Shown here piece by piece: positions 6,687-14,062 of a DNA stretch of 64,000 bases. Made by a program: the position numbers and the translations under genes. A model generated the notes under the pieces. The model searched no databases. It saw nothing but the letters and a program-made list of their open reading frames with translations, and was not told the DNA's origin. This DNA is from a virus. Within the stretch, counting starts at the first letter, position 1; each line of letters begins with the position of its first letter. Where the stretch lies: the IMG/VR virus record IMGVR_UViG_3300046674_000314, positions 1 to 64,000 of that record; one strand, 5' to 3'.

Positions 6687-7025
6687 TTATCCGAGCGCCT
6701 TTTTCGCGCGCGCCTGTAGCGTGCGGATAGCTTCGGGATTGTTGGCGAGGTCATCACCCCAGGAAACGAGCGCCCTTGCGATTGCGTGAAACTCTCGCGC
6801 ATTCGCTAGTGCGTTCCGCTTGTCGATCATGCGCTGCTGCGGCTTGCGCGGCTTGCGCTCGATGGTCGCGAGCGCTTCGGAAAGTTCTGCCGTGCCTCGC
6901 GCTTCGAGTGCGTCGACGTAATGCTCTTTGGGCGTGCGAGCGTAGTCACCCGCGGCGCCGATCACCTTGCGGTGAAGCTCGACGAGCAGGTGTTTCGGGA
7001 GCTTGTTCAGTTGCGGGCGGTTCAT
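6687..7025 (-). CDS. Unknown phage protein, helical and basic
   Basis: 112 residues: MNRPQLNKLPKHLLVELHRK at the start, then a strongly charged helical protein ending QARAKKALG. The ATG overlaps the stop of the upstream gene (TGATG), so the two form a leftward pair driven from 7193-7222. Base use is like that of the rest of the left arm. No family recognised and no motif beyond a general nucleic-acid-binding look (many Arg and Lys). Confidence 0.7.
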   Translation of the reverse strand: MNRPQLNKLPKHLLVELHRKVIGAAGDYARTPKEHYVDALEARGTAELSEALATIERKPRKPQQRMIDKRNALANAREFHAIARALVSWGDDLANNPEAIRTLQARAKKALG

Positions 7026-7153
7026 CAGTCATCCATCCGGGCAAAGTGTCGATCGGCTTGCGCTTCGTCGCGTGCTGCGCGGCGCTCTTCGTCTGTCATC
7101 TCTTCTTCGTCGTAATTGTCAGCGTCGAAGTCGTCATAGTAGCTCAGCGTCAT
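7025..7153 (-). CDS. Small acidic protein (DEEEM-rich)
   Basis: 42 residues: MTLSYYDDFDADNYDEEEMT followed by DEERRAARDEAQADRHFARMDD. The N-terminal half is nearly all Asp, Glu and Tyr. Such acidic peptides can act as DNA mimics or protein inhibitors, but nothing here proves that. ATG at 7153 follows GAGAGGAACC; it ends in a TGATG overlap with the next gene. Confidence 0.65.
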   Translation of the reverse strand: MTLSYYDDFDADNYDEEEMTDEERRAARDEAQADRHFARMDD

Positions 7154-7192
7154 TTTCGGTTCCTCTCTGCGGGCGTTGATTCGATGGAGTGA

Positions 7193-7222
7193 ATCATATC
7201 GTGCAGAGATGCCAACAGTCAA
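7193..7222 (-). promoter_or_regulatory. Leftward promoter
   Basis: Minus strand TTGACT (7217-7222), 18-bp spacer, TATGAT (7193-7198). The -10 is followed by TC as in the other left-arm promoters (594, 2239). It drives the genes at 7153-6687. Confidence 0.65.
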
Positions 7223-7386
7223 CAGAATATCTAACTGTGATTCGATAGGGCAAACCCGATGAAAAATGCGCTTCTAAACTACCTCGCGGATATGATACGA
7301 TATGCTCTGCATCTCGCAGGGTATCCGACGACTGGCGCCGTGCCATTCGGGCATGCCTTGCATCTCACACCTTGCAAGGGGCTTAG

Positions 7387-7761
7387 ATGACACCGGGAAC
7401 ATGCGCGCGAATCCTTCACGAAGTCGTTCGACAGTGGCACATCGACACCGGCCGGCATAGCGAACCCGCCTGGGCGGATCACACGATGCAATACCGGGCT
7501 GCGATGACTGGCCTTGTGAGGCGCGTCATGACTGGCGAATCAGACCCTCTCGAAGTGTCGCGCGCGCTCGGGCCGGCAAGCCGCATCGCCGAACACGTTC
7601 TGCTCGCGATCGCGCCCACGAAGGATGACGAAGAGCCGAGCGGCGAACCTGACCGCAAGCCGGCATACGACGAAAAGTATCTGCAACGCGAGGCGCCGCA
7701 TATCCGCGAGGCGAAAGCGCCTGGCGAGTGCGTGACGATCACAGAAGGAACCGCAGCATGA
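7387..7761 (+). CDS. Unknown protein, first gene of rightward cluster
   Basis: 124 residues. The first half is helical with Trp and Arg (HEVVRQWHIDTGRHSEPAWA); the second half is acidic and Pro-rich (PTKDDEEPSGEPDRKPAY). Its stop overlaps the start of the next gene (ATGA). A TATGAT-type -10 near 7291 lies upstream but no clear -35. It heads a run of small rightward genes up to the HNH endonuclease. No family recognised. Confidence 0.65.
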   Translation: MTPGTCARILHEVVRQWHIDTGRHSEPAWADHTMQYRAAMTGLVRRVMTGESDPLEVSRALGPASRIAEHVLLAIAPTKDDEEPSGEPDRKPAYDEKYLQREAPHIREAKAPGECVTITEGTAA

Positions 7762-7907
7762 AAGCAATTCGAATCCGCCGCGCATCGGCCGCGCTCTATC
7801 ACGCGAAAGAACTGGTGATCGGTCTCGCGCTCGGCGCCGCCTGGGTCGCTGGCGCGGTCGGGGTGCTGTCGCTGGTCGTGCTGCCGATCGTGAAGTTCCT
7901 GCGGTAA
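7758..7907 (+). CDS. 49-residue single-span membrane protein
   Basis: A basic N-terminus (MKAIRIRRASAALYHAKELV) leads into a hydrophobic stretch of about 25 residues (GLALGAAWVAGAVGVLSLVV) and a short tail PIVKFLR. Start overlaps the previous stop (ATGA). Predicted inner-membrane peptide. A holin role cannot be argued because no endolysin is adjacent. Confidence 0.65.
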   Translation: MKAIRIRRASAALYHAKELVIGLALGAAWVAGAVGVLSLVVLPIVKFLR

Positions 7908-8384
7908 ATCGATCATGGGAAGGGGCGCGGCGCGTGAGTGCGCGAGTGACGGCCTCAGACGTTCCGCCGTGCGGGTTTCTGTCAAGACCGCGGCGATAAG
8001 GTCGCGCGCCGCTCTGCGTTCCCTTCCCTACCTGCTCACCAAGTCGCGGCACAACGCTTGCCGTAGTAGCCGAAAGGCAGCGGCGATGTTTAGCGCACCA
8101 GTGTGTCAGACGGGACGCCGGCGCCGGAACCGCGCTGTAACCGGCACTCTCACGCATGGCGCTTAGTCTGCGCCCAGGGCGACAAGGGTATGGGTTGAGA
8201 TTAACCCTGTCTTCATAGGCGCCAGTCGTGAGGGTCGGCCATACAACGAACCCGCGCATGCCGGTTCGCTCGATGGGCAGAAACCGACTCTCACCACAAT
8301 ACGTCCCGACCCTCTGCAAAGCACCGCATGGTCGGGATTTCTATTTGCACAGTCAATCGCCGTTTTCGCTGTTCGGAGAAAGAG
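7908..8384. other. Non-coding stretch with inverted repeats
   Basis: Frames here show Arg/Ala-biased shadow patterns without ribosome sites, so no gene is called. GGGTT/AACCC forms a small hairpin near 8192-8207, and GAGGGTCGG (8230-8238) is repeated in inverse at 8306-8314. It may be an untranslated leader for the genes starting at 8385. Confidence 0.45.
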
Positions 8385-8669
8385 ATGATGGACGAAGCCG
8401 GGTTCTCGATGTTGGTCGACACGACGAGCGAACCGCGTTGCATGAGTGCCGAGCGCTCAATGTGCGGCGCGTGCCGCCCCGACTGGCAACAACACGTGAT
8501 CGACGAGAAAGCCGAACTCGACGCGCGGATCGGCAAGCTCTGCGATTTCTTCGGAAGCGGCGCATATCGCGACCTGGGCGACATCGATCGTCACCTGCTC
8601 GGCGTTCAGTTGAGCCACATGCGGGACTACGCGCACATTCTCGGGATGCGCATTGCGAGGTTTGGGTGA
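8385..8669 (+). CDS. Small Cys-containing protein of rightward cluster
   Basis: 94 residues from tandem ATGs at 8385/8388 after GGAGAAAGAG. MMDEAGFSMLVDTTSEPRCM starts it; cysteines at PRCMSAERSMCGACRPDW could bind metal. A helical stretch LLGVQLSHMRDYAHILGMRI follows. The stop overlaps the next ATG by one base. It resembles small phage proteins that accompany late regulatory genes in Burkholderia phages; function unknown. Confidence 0.7.
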   Translation: MMDEAGFSMLVDTTSEPRCMSAERSMCGACRPDWQQHVIDEKAELDARIGKLCDFFGSGAYRDLGDIDRHLLGVQLSHMRDYAHILGMRIARFG

Positions 8670-8845
8670 TGGAAGGCGACGACGTGCTGATGAAACCCGC
8701 GACAACGCTCGATGACGTGCTGAAAGAGGTGCGGGAACTGCGCGAAGAGGTGAAGGCGATGCGCAATTACCCGATCGTGATTCGACCGCATCCGCTCGAC
8801 GCGAAAGGTGGTGCGGGCGGGAAAATTAGTTTCGGGGGATTGTGA
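8669..8845 (+). CDS. Small protein with short coiled coil
   Basis: 58 residues. TLDDVLKEVRELREEVKAMR is a clear heptad coiled coil; the tail HPLDAKGGAGGKISFGGL is Gly-rich. Joined to its neighbours by TGATG upstream and directly abutting a GTG start downstream. No family recognised; the layout suggests an oligomerising accessory protein. Confidence 0.65.
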   Translation: MEGDDVLMKPATTLDDVLKEVRELREEVKAMRNYPIVIRPHPLDAKGGAGGKISFGGL

Positions 8846-9328
8846 GTGAGCACGTTCAACGTTCGAGGAATGCTCGTCGATGTCGATGACGCCGACGATC
8901 ATGTGATGCTCGCGCACAATTGGCGCCTGATGCATGGGCGTCGCTATGTCGTGTATGGCAAGCGGATCAACGGGAAGGCTGCGACGCTCTCGCTGCATCG
9001 GATATTGATGGGCGCGCGCGAAGGTGATGAGGTCGACCATATCGACGGAAACCCGCTGAACAACCGGCGGGCGAATCTCCGCATCGTGACGCACGGTCAG
9101 AACATGAAGAACCTGCCGAAGCAACGGCTCGAAAATGCGACGTCCCGATTTAAGGGTGTTTCGTGGCACGTAGGCAGAAGGAAATGGCAGGTTCTTATTC
9201 GAAGCGATGGCGCATCGAAATATTTGGGCTTGTTTCCGACTGAGATTGAAGCTGCGCGCGCATACGATGCGGCAAGTGTGAAATTGCATGGTGAACACGG
9301 ACGAACGAACTTCGCGCGGGTGAATTAA
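8846..9328 (+). CDS. HNH endonuclease with AP2 DNA-binding domain
   Basis: 160 residues from a GTG that follows the previous stop without a gap. The HNH nuclease lies at roughly residues 45-90: LHRILMGAREGDEVDHIDGN then PLNNRRANLRIVTHGQNMKN, the usual HNH_3 pattern of phage homing enzymes. Residues 100-150 (FKGVSWHVGRRKWQVLIRSD, then LGLFPTEIEAARAYDAASVK) are an AP2-like DNA-binding domain. This pair is typical of free-standing homing endonucleases that cut a related phage and copy themselves. It is the last gene of the rightward cluster, as if added to its end. Confidence 0.93.
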   Translation: MSTFNVRGMLVDVDDADDHVMLAHNWRLMHGRRYVVYGKRINGKAATLSLHRILMGAREGDEVDHIDGNPLNNRRANLRIVTHGQNMKNLPKQRLENATSRFKGVSWHVGRRKWQVLIRSDGASKYLGLFPTEIEAARAYDAASVKLHGEHGRTNFARVN

Positions 9329-9401
9329 CCCGGTGACGCGCGCGAGGTCCTTTGCTGGTGGTGCTCGCGCCCGCACTTGGTCGGGGCGCGCTGCTGCTCT
9401 C

Positions 9402-9491
9402 CTACGCGCTCCAATGCTTGATGTATCGGAACGCGTCAAGGGCGGCGAACCCTTGCGCGCGAAGGTGGCGGTAGTACGCGAGGCGGGTCAT
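9402..9491 (-). CDS. 29-residue phage peptide
   Basis: MTRLAYYRHLRAQGFAALDA followed by FRYIKHWSA. Short proteins of this sort (YYRHLRAxGF...AF) recur in proteobacterial phages. It starts one base after the stop of the upstream gene, so is probably read from the same message. Function unknown. Confidence 0.5.
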   Translation of the reverse strand: MTRLAYYRHLRAQGFAALDAFRYIKHWSA

Positions 9492-9492
9492 G

Positions 9493-9744
9493 TTAAGCGA
9501 ACAGGTCGATTTGCGTCGACTCGATCACTTCTTCGACTTCCGCCTCTTCGACGTAGTTCGCAACGTAGATCGCTTCGGCTTCGTCGCTCGCTGCCAGGGC
9601 TGCGTTGAAAACCGCCTTTGCTGCCAAGAATTCGTCGTCGCCGATTTCCAGCGCGCGGTATGCCGCGGTCACGGCGCGAAACTTTGCCGAAGCTGCGCGG
9701 AAAGTGTCGAGCGCTGCGTCGTATGCGATTTGGTTTGCGTTCAT
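9493..9744 (-). CDS. Small acidic helical protein
   Basis: 83 residues from MNANQIAYDAALDTFRAASA; the ATG at 9744 is 8 bp from GGAG, while the ATG at 9750 is too close to it. Ala-rich helices are followed by an acidic C-terminus (YVEEAEVEEVIESTQIDLFA). It sits directly downstream of the promoter at 9787-9816 and may be expressed early. No family recognised. Confidence 0.7.
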   Translation of the reverse strand: MNANQIAYDAALDTFRAASAKFRAVTAAYRALEIGDDEFLAAKAVFNAALAASDEAEAIYVANYVEEAEVEEVIESTQIDLFA

Positions 9745-9786
9745 TTTCATCTCTCCGGTTCTGCGCTGCGGTCAGCGCGTGAGACA

Positions 9787-9816
9787 AATACTCTCACGGA
9801 GAGATGGCACAGTCAA
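9787..9816 (-). promoter_or_regulatory. Leftward promoter
   Basis: Minus strand TTGACT (9811-9816), 18-bp spacer, AGTATT (9787-9792). CTCTCC-GTGAGAG lies in the spacer and forms a small dyad, again resembling the CTCTC-type operator at 5279-5325. Confidence 0.55.
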
Positions 9817-9831
9817 TAACTATTTTCGCTG

Positions 9832-10119
9832 TTAGTTCAGCATCGCGCCGGTTCGCGCGTCCCAATGCTGAATCTTGACGACGTGATTGCAATCGTCACC
9901 TGTGCAAATGCCGGGAATGCTCTGAATCCGCTTCGACGCATAGCGCTCGTTCGCCTCGGAAATCTTCGCGCGCTGGCGCTCTTCGTCGAGATGCCGGCAT
10001 GAGCGCATGCCATCGGACCAGATGACGCCATCGGGACACTTTTCATCGGGCGGGCTGTAAATGACGGCGTGCGCGTTGAGCGAAGCTGCGGCGAGAACTG
10101 CGGCGATTATCGTTTTCAT
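9832..10119 (-). CDS. Small exported protein
   Basis: 95 residues from MKTIIAAVLAAASLNAHA, a standard signal peptide with a likely cut after AHA. The mature part has four Cys (KCPDG, SCRHL, GICTGDDCNH) and is charged, so a periplasmic disulfide-bonded protein is likely. Phages carry such proteins as morons that alter the host envelope; that is inference. ATG at 10119 follows a GAGAGACC site. Confidence 0.7.
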   Translation of the reverse strand: MKTIIAAVLAAASLNAHAVIYSPPDEKCPDGVIWSDGMRSCRHLDEERQRAKISEANERYASKRIQSIPGICTGDDCNHVVKIQHWDARTGAMLN

Positions 10120-10218
10120 GGTCTCTCTCGTGATGCCCTGGCGGGCGTGAGATTCGATTCTAGCGCGCAAACGGCCCGCCATCCGGTCGGATGACGAGCG
10201 CATGACGCAGAGTATCGG

Positions 10219-10485
10219 TTAGAGGTCGCGAGCGTCTAGGCGCTCGTGCTCTGCGCATATTGCGGCGGTTTCTTCGAGGCGCATCGCCTTCCAGCGTTCG
10301 AGCGAGTCAATCACGTCTTGAACGTCGCGCTCGATGCCCTTGTGACCGCGACCGCCGGCGACGAGCAGCTTTTTCGTCGCGTGTTGCAGGCACGGATCGG
10401 TCACAGCGAACAGGTCGAGCACGCGATAGACGTCGATCGACTCGAACGGGCACGGCTTGAAGTAGTGGTTATGCGGCTTGCTCAT
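10219..10485 (-). CDS. Conserved small phage protein
   Basis: 88 residues: MSKPHNHYFKPCPFESIDVY and then RVLDLFAVTDPCLQHATKKL; the middle LVAGGRGHKGIERDVQDVID is also recognisable from many Burkholderia and other proteobacterial phages, where it lies in the early region and has no assigned role. AAGGAG precedes the ATG, which overlaps the stop of the upstream gene (ATGA). Confidence 0.8.
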   Translation of the reverse strand: MSKPHNHYFKPCPFESIDVYRVLDLFAVTDPCLQHATKKLLVAGGRGHKGIERDVQDVIDSLERWKAMRLEETAAICAEHERLDARDL

Positions 10486-11561
10486 TTGCGCTCCTTCACT
10501 GCCTGCTCGATGGCGCTCATCGCCGCGTTATAGAACGTCGCACCCGGAATCCGCGAGCATTCTGCGTGAACCTGTTGCGCGATTTCCTTTGCTCGCTCAT
10601 CCGTCAGCGCACGCGGCTCGGCACGCTCAGGCGTCTCCTTGTTCGCGGCTAGGATTGCGCGGGCGAATTCGAGAATCGCGAAAGGTGCCGCTTGTTCGTC
10701 GAAACCTGTCTCACGCAACCATATGTCCCGAATCTGCTCATCCGTCAGCGCCGCATCCTTCCCGGCGTCCGCACGCTCCTGACTCGCGCCTGCTGCAATA
10801 AACGCTTCGTTTGCTGCTCTGGTCATTTTCTCTGCGACCCATTCGATAAAATCGACGGGAAGAGGCACCCCATCAGTTTCGCAAAGCATTACGACCTGAT
10901 CGTAAGTCCACGCCCCCGCTGTGTCGGCGTCCGCACGCTCACTCGCGCCTGCTGCTGTGCTAGGGGCGGCCGGTAGCGGCATCCAGTGCGTGATGTGCGA
11001 TGCGTCTCCGACTCGGCCCATCATGTTTTCGAAGTAACCGCCATGATCGCGCCATTGACAGAAATCGTGATCGGATACGTCCGCCTCGAATTGACGCCCT
11101 TCGTCCGATTCGCCATATTGAACAGCGTTCACCCACCCCAAGAACATGCGCCCATCTTTCGGCGCTGTTTCAATTGGCTGCCACGCCACCGCTGTTTCGG
11201 CGTCCGCACGCTCAGGCGTAGGGGCGGCGGATTGGCTGTACTCGCATCGGCAACCGGCGCAAATGTCGGCGGGATTGCAAGCGCTTTCCGGCTCCGGCTG
11301 CGCCTCACGCGGTGCGCACTCGGCTTGCGGGGTGGTGAGTGGCGTCGTGTAATCGCCTCCGCTTTTAAGCCGATCAAGCAGAATGTCGATCGGTTGCGCC
11401 TCACCCTTGCCACCATCGGCTAGAAGGGCGCGGGCTTCCTCGTCTCGCGCGCGGATCAAGTCGTTTGCGGCTTCATACACGTAATCCTTGAGGTCATCTT
11501 GACCTTCTTTGATCGTGAAGCCACGCTGCATGAAAATTGTGCGTATTTGATCTTTTGTCAT
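10482..11561 (-). CDS. Modular protein with DUF551 segment and repeated linkers
   Basis: 359 residues. A DUF551-like segment near residues 125-200 is seen by AWQPIETAPKDGRMFLGWVN and the closing THWMPLP. Three other helical modules are joined by linkers of the same type: SAAPTPERADAETA, AAGASERADADTAG, AGASQERADAGKDAALTDEQ. The same linkers occur in the neighbouring gene (11571-12239). Such patchwork proteins are common in Burkholderia phages and are thought to change by recombination between the linkers. Biochemical function unknown. AAGGAGAAG precedes the ATG. Confidence 0.75.
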   Translation of the reverse strand: MTKDQIRTIFMQRGFTIKEGQDDLKDYVYEAANDLIRARDEEARALLADGGKGEAQPIDILLDRLKSGGDYTTPLTTPQAECAPREAQPEPESACNPADICAGCRCEYSQSAAPTPERADAETAVAWQPIETAPKDGRMFLGWVNAVQYGESDEGRQFEADVSDHDFCQWRDHGGYFENMMGRVGDASHITHWMPLPAAPSTAAGASERADADTAGAWTYDQVVMLCETDGVPLPVDFIEWVAEKMTRAANEAFIAAGASQERADAGKDAALTDEQIRDIWLRETGFDEQAAPFAILEFARAILAANKETPERAEPRALTDERAKEIAQQVHAECSRIPGATFYNAAMSAIEQAVKERK

Positions 11562-12118
11562 TTCTTCTCCTTAGCGGCCAAGGATTGCGCGGCAAAGGGT
11601 CATTAAGTCTTTGCAATCGATTCTGAATTCGCCGTCAACCCAATACCCGCCTGATATTTCAATCTCGTGCTCGATCCGCGCATCCGTCAGCGCCGCATCC
11701 TTTTCGGCGTCCGCACGCTCTTCCGATTTCATCCCGTCTTGTTGCAAGCGGCGCAGATGATCGTCAAGTCCTTTCTGCTTCAGTGCGTCGCGCTCACTCG
11801 CCCCCGCTGTGTCGGCGTCCGCATGCTCAGGCGTAGGGGCGGCGCTTTTAAGACAAGCAAAGCATCCGTTCCCACCGCAATGAGCGCACGGGGTATCAAA
11901 AGTGCCGTCATAGTTGAGCGTTGTTCTCGGCCCCACCGGCTGCGCACGCTCAGGCGTAGGGGATGCGAGACTTTCAATCAAGTCTGCAAGTTCGGCGCAA
12001 TCTTTACCGGTGAAAAACGGCTTGCCTTTGTCGAGATATTCGTGAGCGCGTCGAAGATCACGGAGCCATTGGTCTACCGGCTGCGCCTCACGCGGTGCGC
12101 ACTCGGCTTGCGGGGTGG
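11294..12118. repeat. 42-bp exact direct repeat between two modular genes
   Basis: Positions 11294-11335 and 12077-12118 are identical; both encode a TPQAECAPREAQP linker. Further shorter copies of the ERADADTAGA-type linker are found nearby. Recombination between copies would delete or swap modules. Confidence 0.8.
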
Positions 12119-12239
12119 CGTCCTGCCATCCACGATAGAACGATTCTTCTCGTGCGTATGCAGAGCAGGCGCTGTTGTGGCAAGTACGCGAATATTCAAT
12201 GTCAGTCAGGCCGCAGTGAGGACACGTTTCAATGGTCAT
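11571..12239 (-). CDS. Modular protein with zinc-finger-like N-terminus and repeated linkers
   Basis: 222 residues from MTIETCPHCGLTDIEYSRTC; ATG at 12239 is preferred because AAAGGAGT lies 9 bp upstream. The N-terminal CPHC...CHNSAC and the central CAHCGGNGCFAC are zinc-binding patterns, the second like a DnaJ-type CxxCxGxGCxxC motif. Linkers TPQAECAPREAQP, SAAPTPEHADADTAGASE and ERADAEKDAALTDARI are shared with the gene at 10482-11561. Function unknown. It directly follows dpdA. Confidence 0.75.
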   Translation of the reverse strand: MTIETCPHCGLTDIEYSRTCHNSACSAYAREESFYRGWQDATPQAECAPREAQPVDQWLRDLRRAHEYLDKGKPFFTGKDCAELADLIESLASPTPERAQPVGPRTTLNYDGTFDTPCAHCGGNGCFACLKSAAPTPEHADADTAGASERDALKQKGLDDHLRRLQQDGMKSEERADAEKDAALTDARIEHEIEISGGYWVDGEFRIDCKDLMTLCRAILGR

Positions 12240-12263
12240 TTCTTCTAACACTCCTTTGGTTAG

Positions 12264-13181
12264 TCATGCGAACAACTCTGGCTGACGGTCGAGAAACCTC
12301 TTATCCTCTGTGGTCAGGCGCTTGCCTAGCTCGCTGTATCCCCAAGCGTTATAAGCCCAGCGCGCATAAGTATTATCTCGCAAACGATCGATTTCGAAAC
12401 CTTGATCTTGTATGCGTTTTTCGACCGCTTGGGACATTAGCGGCGCGAGATTGTCGTAATGCTGGCCCGCAACTTTCGCGTTCGGAGACTGGGAGGAAAA
12501 CGCCAGAGTCTTACCGTCCATGAATATGTTCCCGTGCGCACCGATCTGAACCCACGACGAGGAGTCGACGGAATACCATGGGTACCGCTCCATGAGTGGG
12601 GTGCTGGTAAGCCCGAAGCCATGTACCTTGATCTTTGGACGGCCAGCCCCATCGCAAAGGTACTTGCCCCAAATTCTGTCCAGCCAATGAAATAGTTGTG
12701 GAGTACTAATAGGCACCATACCGCCGATGGTAATGTATTCATAGTTCGCCATGTAATACTCTAGGTACCGCTCGTCCTCGCCATAGTGAAAGCATGGGAG
12801 CGGGCGAACGCCAAGCTGTTCCATAGCGAGTTGATTTTGATAGGTCTTCAATGGGTCACCAATACCGTCAAGTACGGATGCCATCATATCGTTATTTTCG
12901 TATCGGATCAGGTCCGAATTATGGTGTATCCATTGGCAGTACGCCGGAAGGTTGACGTCCACCCCCAATGAGAAAGCAGAGAAGGCGCCCGAGTCGAGGA
13001 ACACCTTGCGACCGCTTTCTCGTATGCGGTCTCGAAACGCATCTTTGTGAATGTAGTGGTACGATTCGAGATAGTTATCGACCGAATCAAGCGCCATCTG
13101 TTCATGATTATTGAGCTTGTCATATGCGGTCGACCCCTTATAGAAGTTCGCAGTGAAAATACCGGCGATGTAGAGATTCAT
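12264..13181 (-). CDS. dpdA: DpdA-like DNA 7-deazaguanine transglycosylase
   Basis: 305 residues. Predicted to swap guanine in phage DNA for a 7-deazaguanine base, as tRNA-guanine transglycosylase does in tRNA. The TGT-like barrel is seen in VFLDSGAFSAF (residues 60-70, equivalent to the DSGGFQ motif with the general acid/base Asp), CFHYGED (130-136), VHGFGLTS (186-193) and YSVDSSSWV (203-211), whose Asp206 is in the place of the nucleophile. The tRNA-TGT zinc site (CxCxxC) is absent. Length and motifs match phage DpdA proteins. It sits in one operon with folE, queD, queC and queE, which supply the precursor, and overlaps the upstream membrane gene by ATGA. The sequence alone cannot say which base is finally inserted. 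Confidence 0.88.
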   Translation of the reverse strand: MNLYIAGIFTANFYKGSTAYDKLNNHEQMALDSVDNYLESYHYIHKDAFRDRIRESGRKVFLDSGAFSAFSLGVDVNLPAYCQWIHHNSDLIRYENNDMMASVLDGIGDPLKTYQNQLAMEQLGVRPLPCFHYGEDERYLEYYMANYEYITIGGMVPISTPQLFHWLDRIWGKYLCDGAGRPKIKVHGFGLTSTPLMERYPWYSVDSSSWVQIGAHGNIFMDGKTLAFSSQSPNAKVAGQHYDNLAPLMSQAVEKRIQDQGFEIDRLRDNTYARWAYNAWGYSELGKRLTTEDKRFLDRQPELFA

Positions 13182-13402
13182 TTGACCTCACTCCGCACGC
13201 CATCGGGGCAATCATAAACATAGACGTATTCTGCAAGCTTACCATGACGGCGCCCGGTTGGTTGCTGAGTGATTAGCTCGCAACCATGTGATTCTAAGAA
13301 CTTTTCGTGCTTAATGGAATCGTAGGTTGCAATTCCCAGCCCGGCAGCTACCACAATCAAAATTGCGATCAAAGTCACGCTCAACCAGGTGTCTTCTTTC
13401 AT
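13178..13402 (-). CDS. Small membrane-anchored protein between folE and dpdA
   Basis: 74 residues: one N-terminal membrane helix (LSVTLIAILIVVAAGLGIAT) then a soluble part with two Cys (HGCELITQQ and VYDCPDGVRSEVK) probably outside the membrane. It overlaps dpdA by ATGA and lies 6 bp from folE, so it is made with the modification enzymes. Nothing indicates that it takes part in base synthesis. Possibly an unrelated inner-membrane moron. Confidence 0.7.
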   Translation of the reverse strand: MKEDTWLSVTLIAILIVVAAGLGIATYDSIKHEKFLESHGCELITQQPTGRRHGKLAEYVYVYDCPDGVRSEVK

Positions 13403-13408
13403 GGCGGA

Positions 13409-14062
13409 TTACTCGTTGGTTAAGGCCAGAAATTCAGCGCGGGCGGCTGGTTCAGTTTTCATCACGCCGCGCAATGCGCACGTCACAGTATCGGAGTTAT
13501 GCTGGGCGACTCCACGCGACTCGACGCACATATGCTTTGCATTGATGTGGACACCAACCCCCTTCGGGTTCAAATGCTCCATCAACGCGTCAGCAATTTG
13601 CGTCGTCAATCGCTCTTGGACTTGGAGTCGTCGCGCGAAGGCGTCAGCAAGCCGGTCCAGCTTACTAAGACCAAGCACCCGACCATTCGGGATATAAGCG
13701 ATGGTACAGCTTCCGATGATAGGAGCCAGATGGTGCTCGCAATGACTATAAATGCGAATATTCTTCCGCACGACCATTTCGTCATAGCCTTCGGCCCCAT
13801 CGTCGAATACCTTCAGCAGCCCGCCAATGTCCACATGGTAGCCGCTGGTCCAATGTTCCCAAGCCTTTGCGACCCGCTTGGGCGTTTCGAGCAACCCACC
13901 GCGCTCGGGGTTCTCGCCGATCACAACGTCCAGCAGATTGCGCACGACTTGCTCTTTCAGGCTTCGCGCGCTCGGGACTCGCCCAACCGCAGCGGTCATG
14001 CTATTGGCGCGGTTGAACAGAAGCGGGGAACCTTCATCTTCAGGGAAAAGATCGTTTTTCAT
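13409..14062 (-). CDS. folE: GTP cyclohydrolase I
   Basis: 217 residues. Converts GTP to 7,8-dihydroneopterin triphosphate, the first step to preQ0. The type I active site is intact: SHCEHHLAP (106-114) and HMCVESRG (177-184) give the zinc ligands Cys108, His111 and Cys179; YIPNGRVLGLSKLDRLAD and FARRLQVQERLTTQIADAL are the substrate and assembly signature. Length is typical. It directly follows queD (TAAATG). A phage-owned FolE raises the precursor flow for DNA modification instead of folate. Confidence 0.96.
   Translation of the reverse strand: MKNDLFPEDEGSPLLFNRANSMTAAVGRVPSARSLKEQVVRNLLDVVIGENPERGGLLETPKRVAKAWEHWTSGYHVDIGGLLKVFDDGAEGYDEMVVRKNIRIYSHCEHHLAPIIGSCTIAYIPNGRVLGLSKLDRLADAFARRLQVQERLTTQIADALMEHLNPKGVGVHINAKHMCVESRGVAQHNSDTVTCALRGVMKTEPAARAEFLALTNE

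Noticed and set aside
8040-8300. Possible tRNA or structured RNA in the gap after 7908
   Set aside because: Several short stems are visible but no acceptor-D-anticodon-T layout or CCA end could be assembled.
7540-8319. Leftward 259-codon frame over 7.5-8.3 kb
   Set aside because: Runs antisense to two rightward genes, no ribosome site, low-complexity Arg-rich; the gap 7908-8384 was left without a gene.
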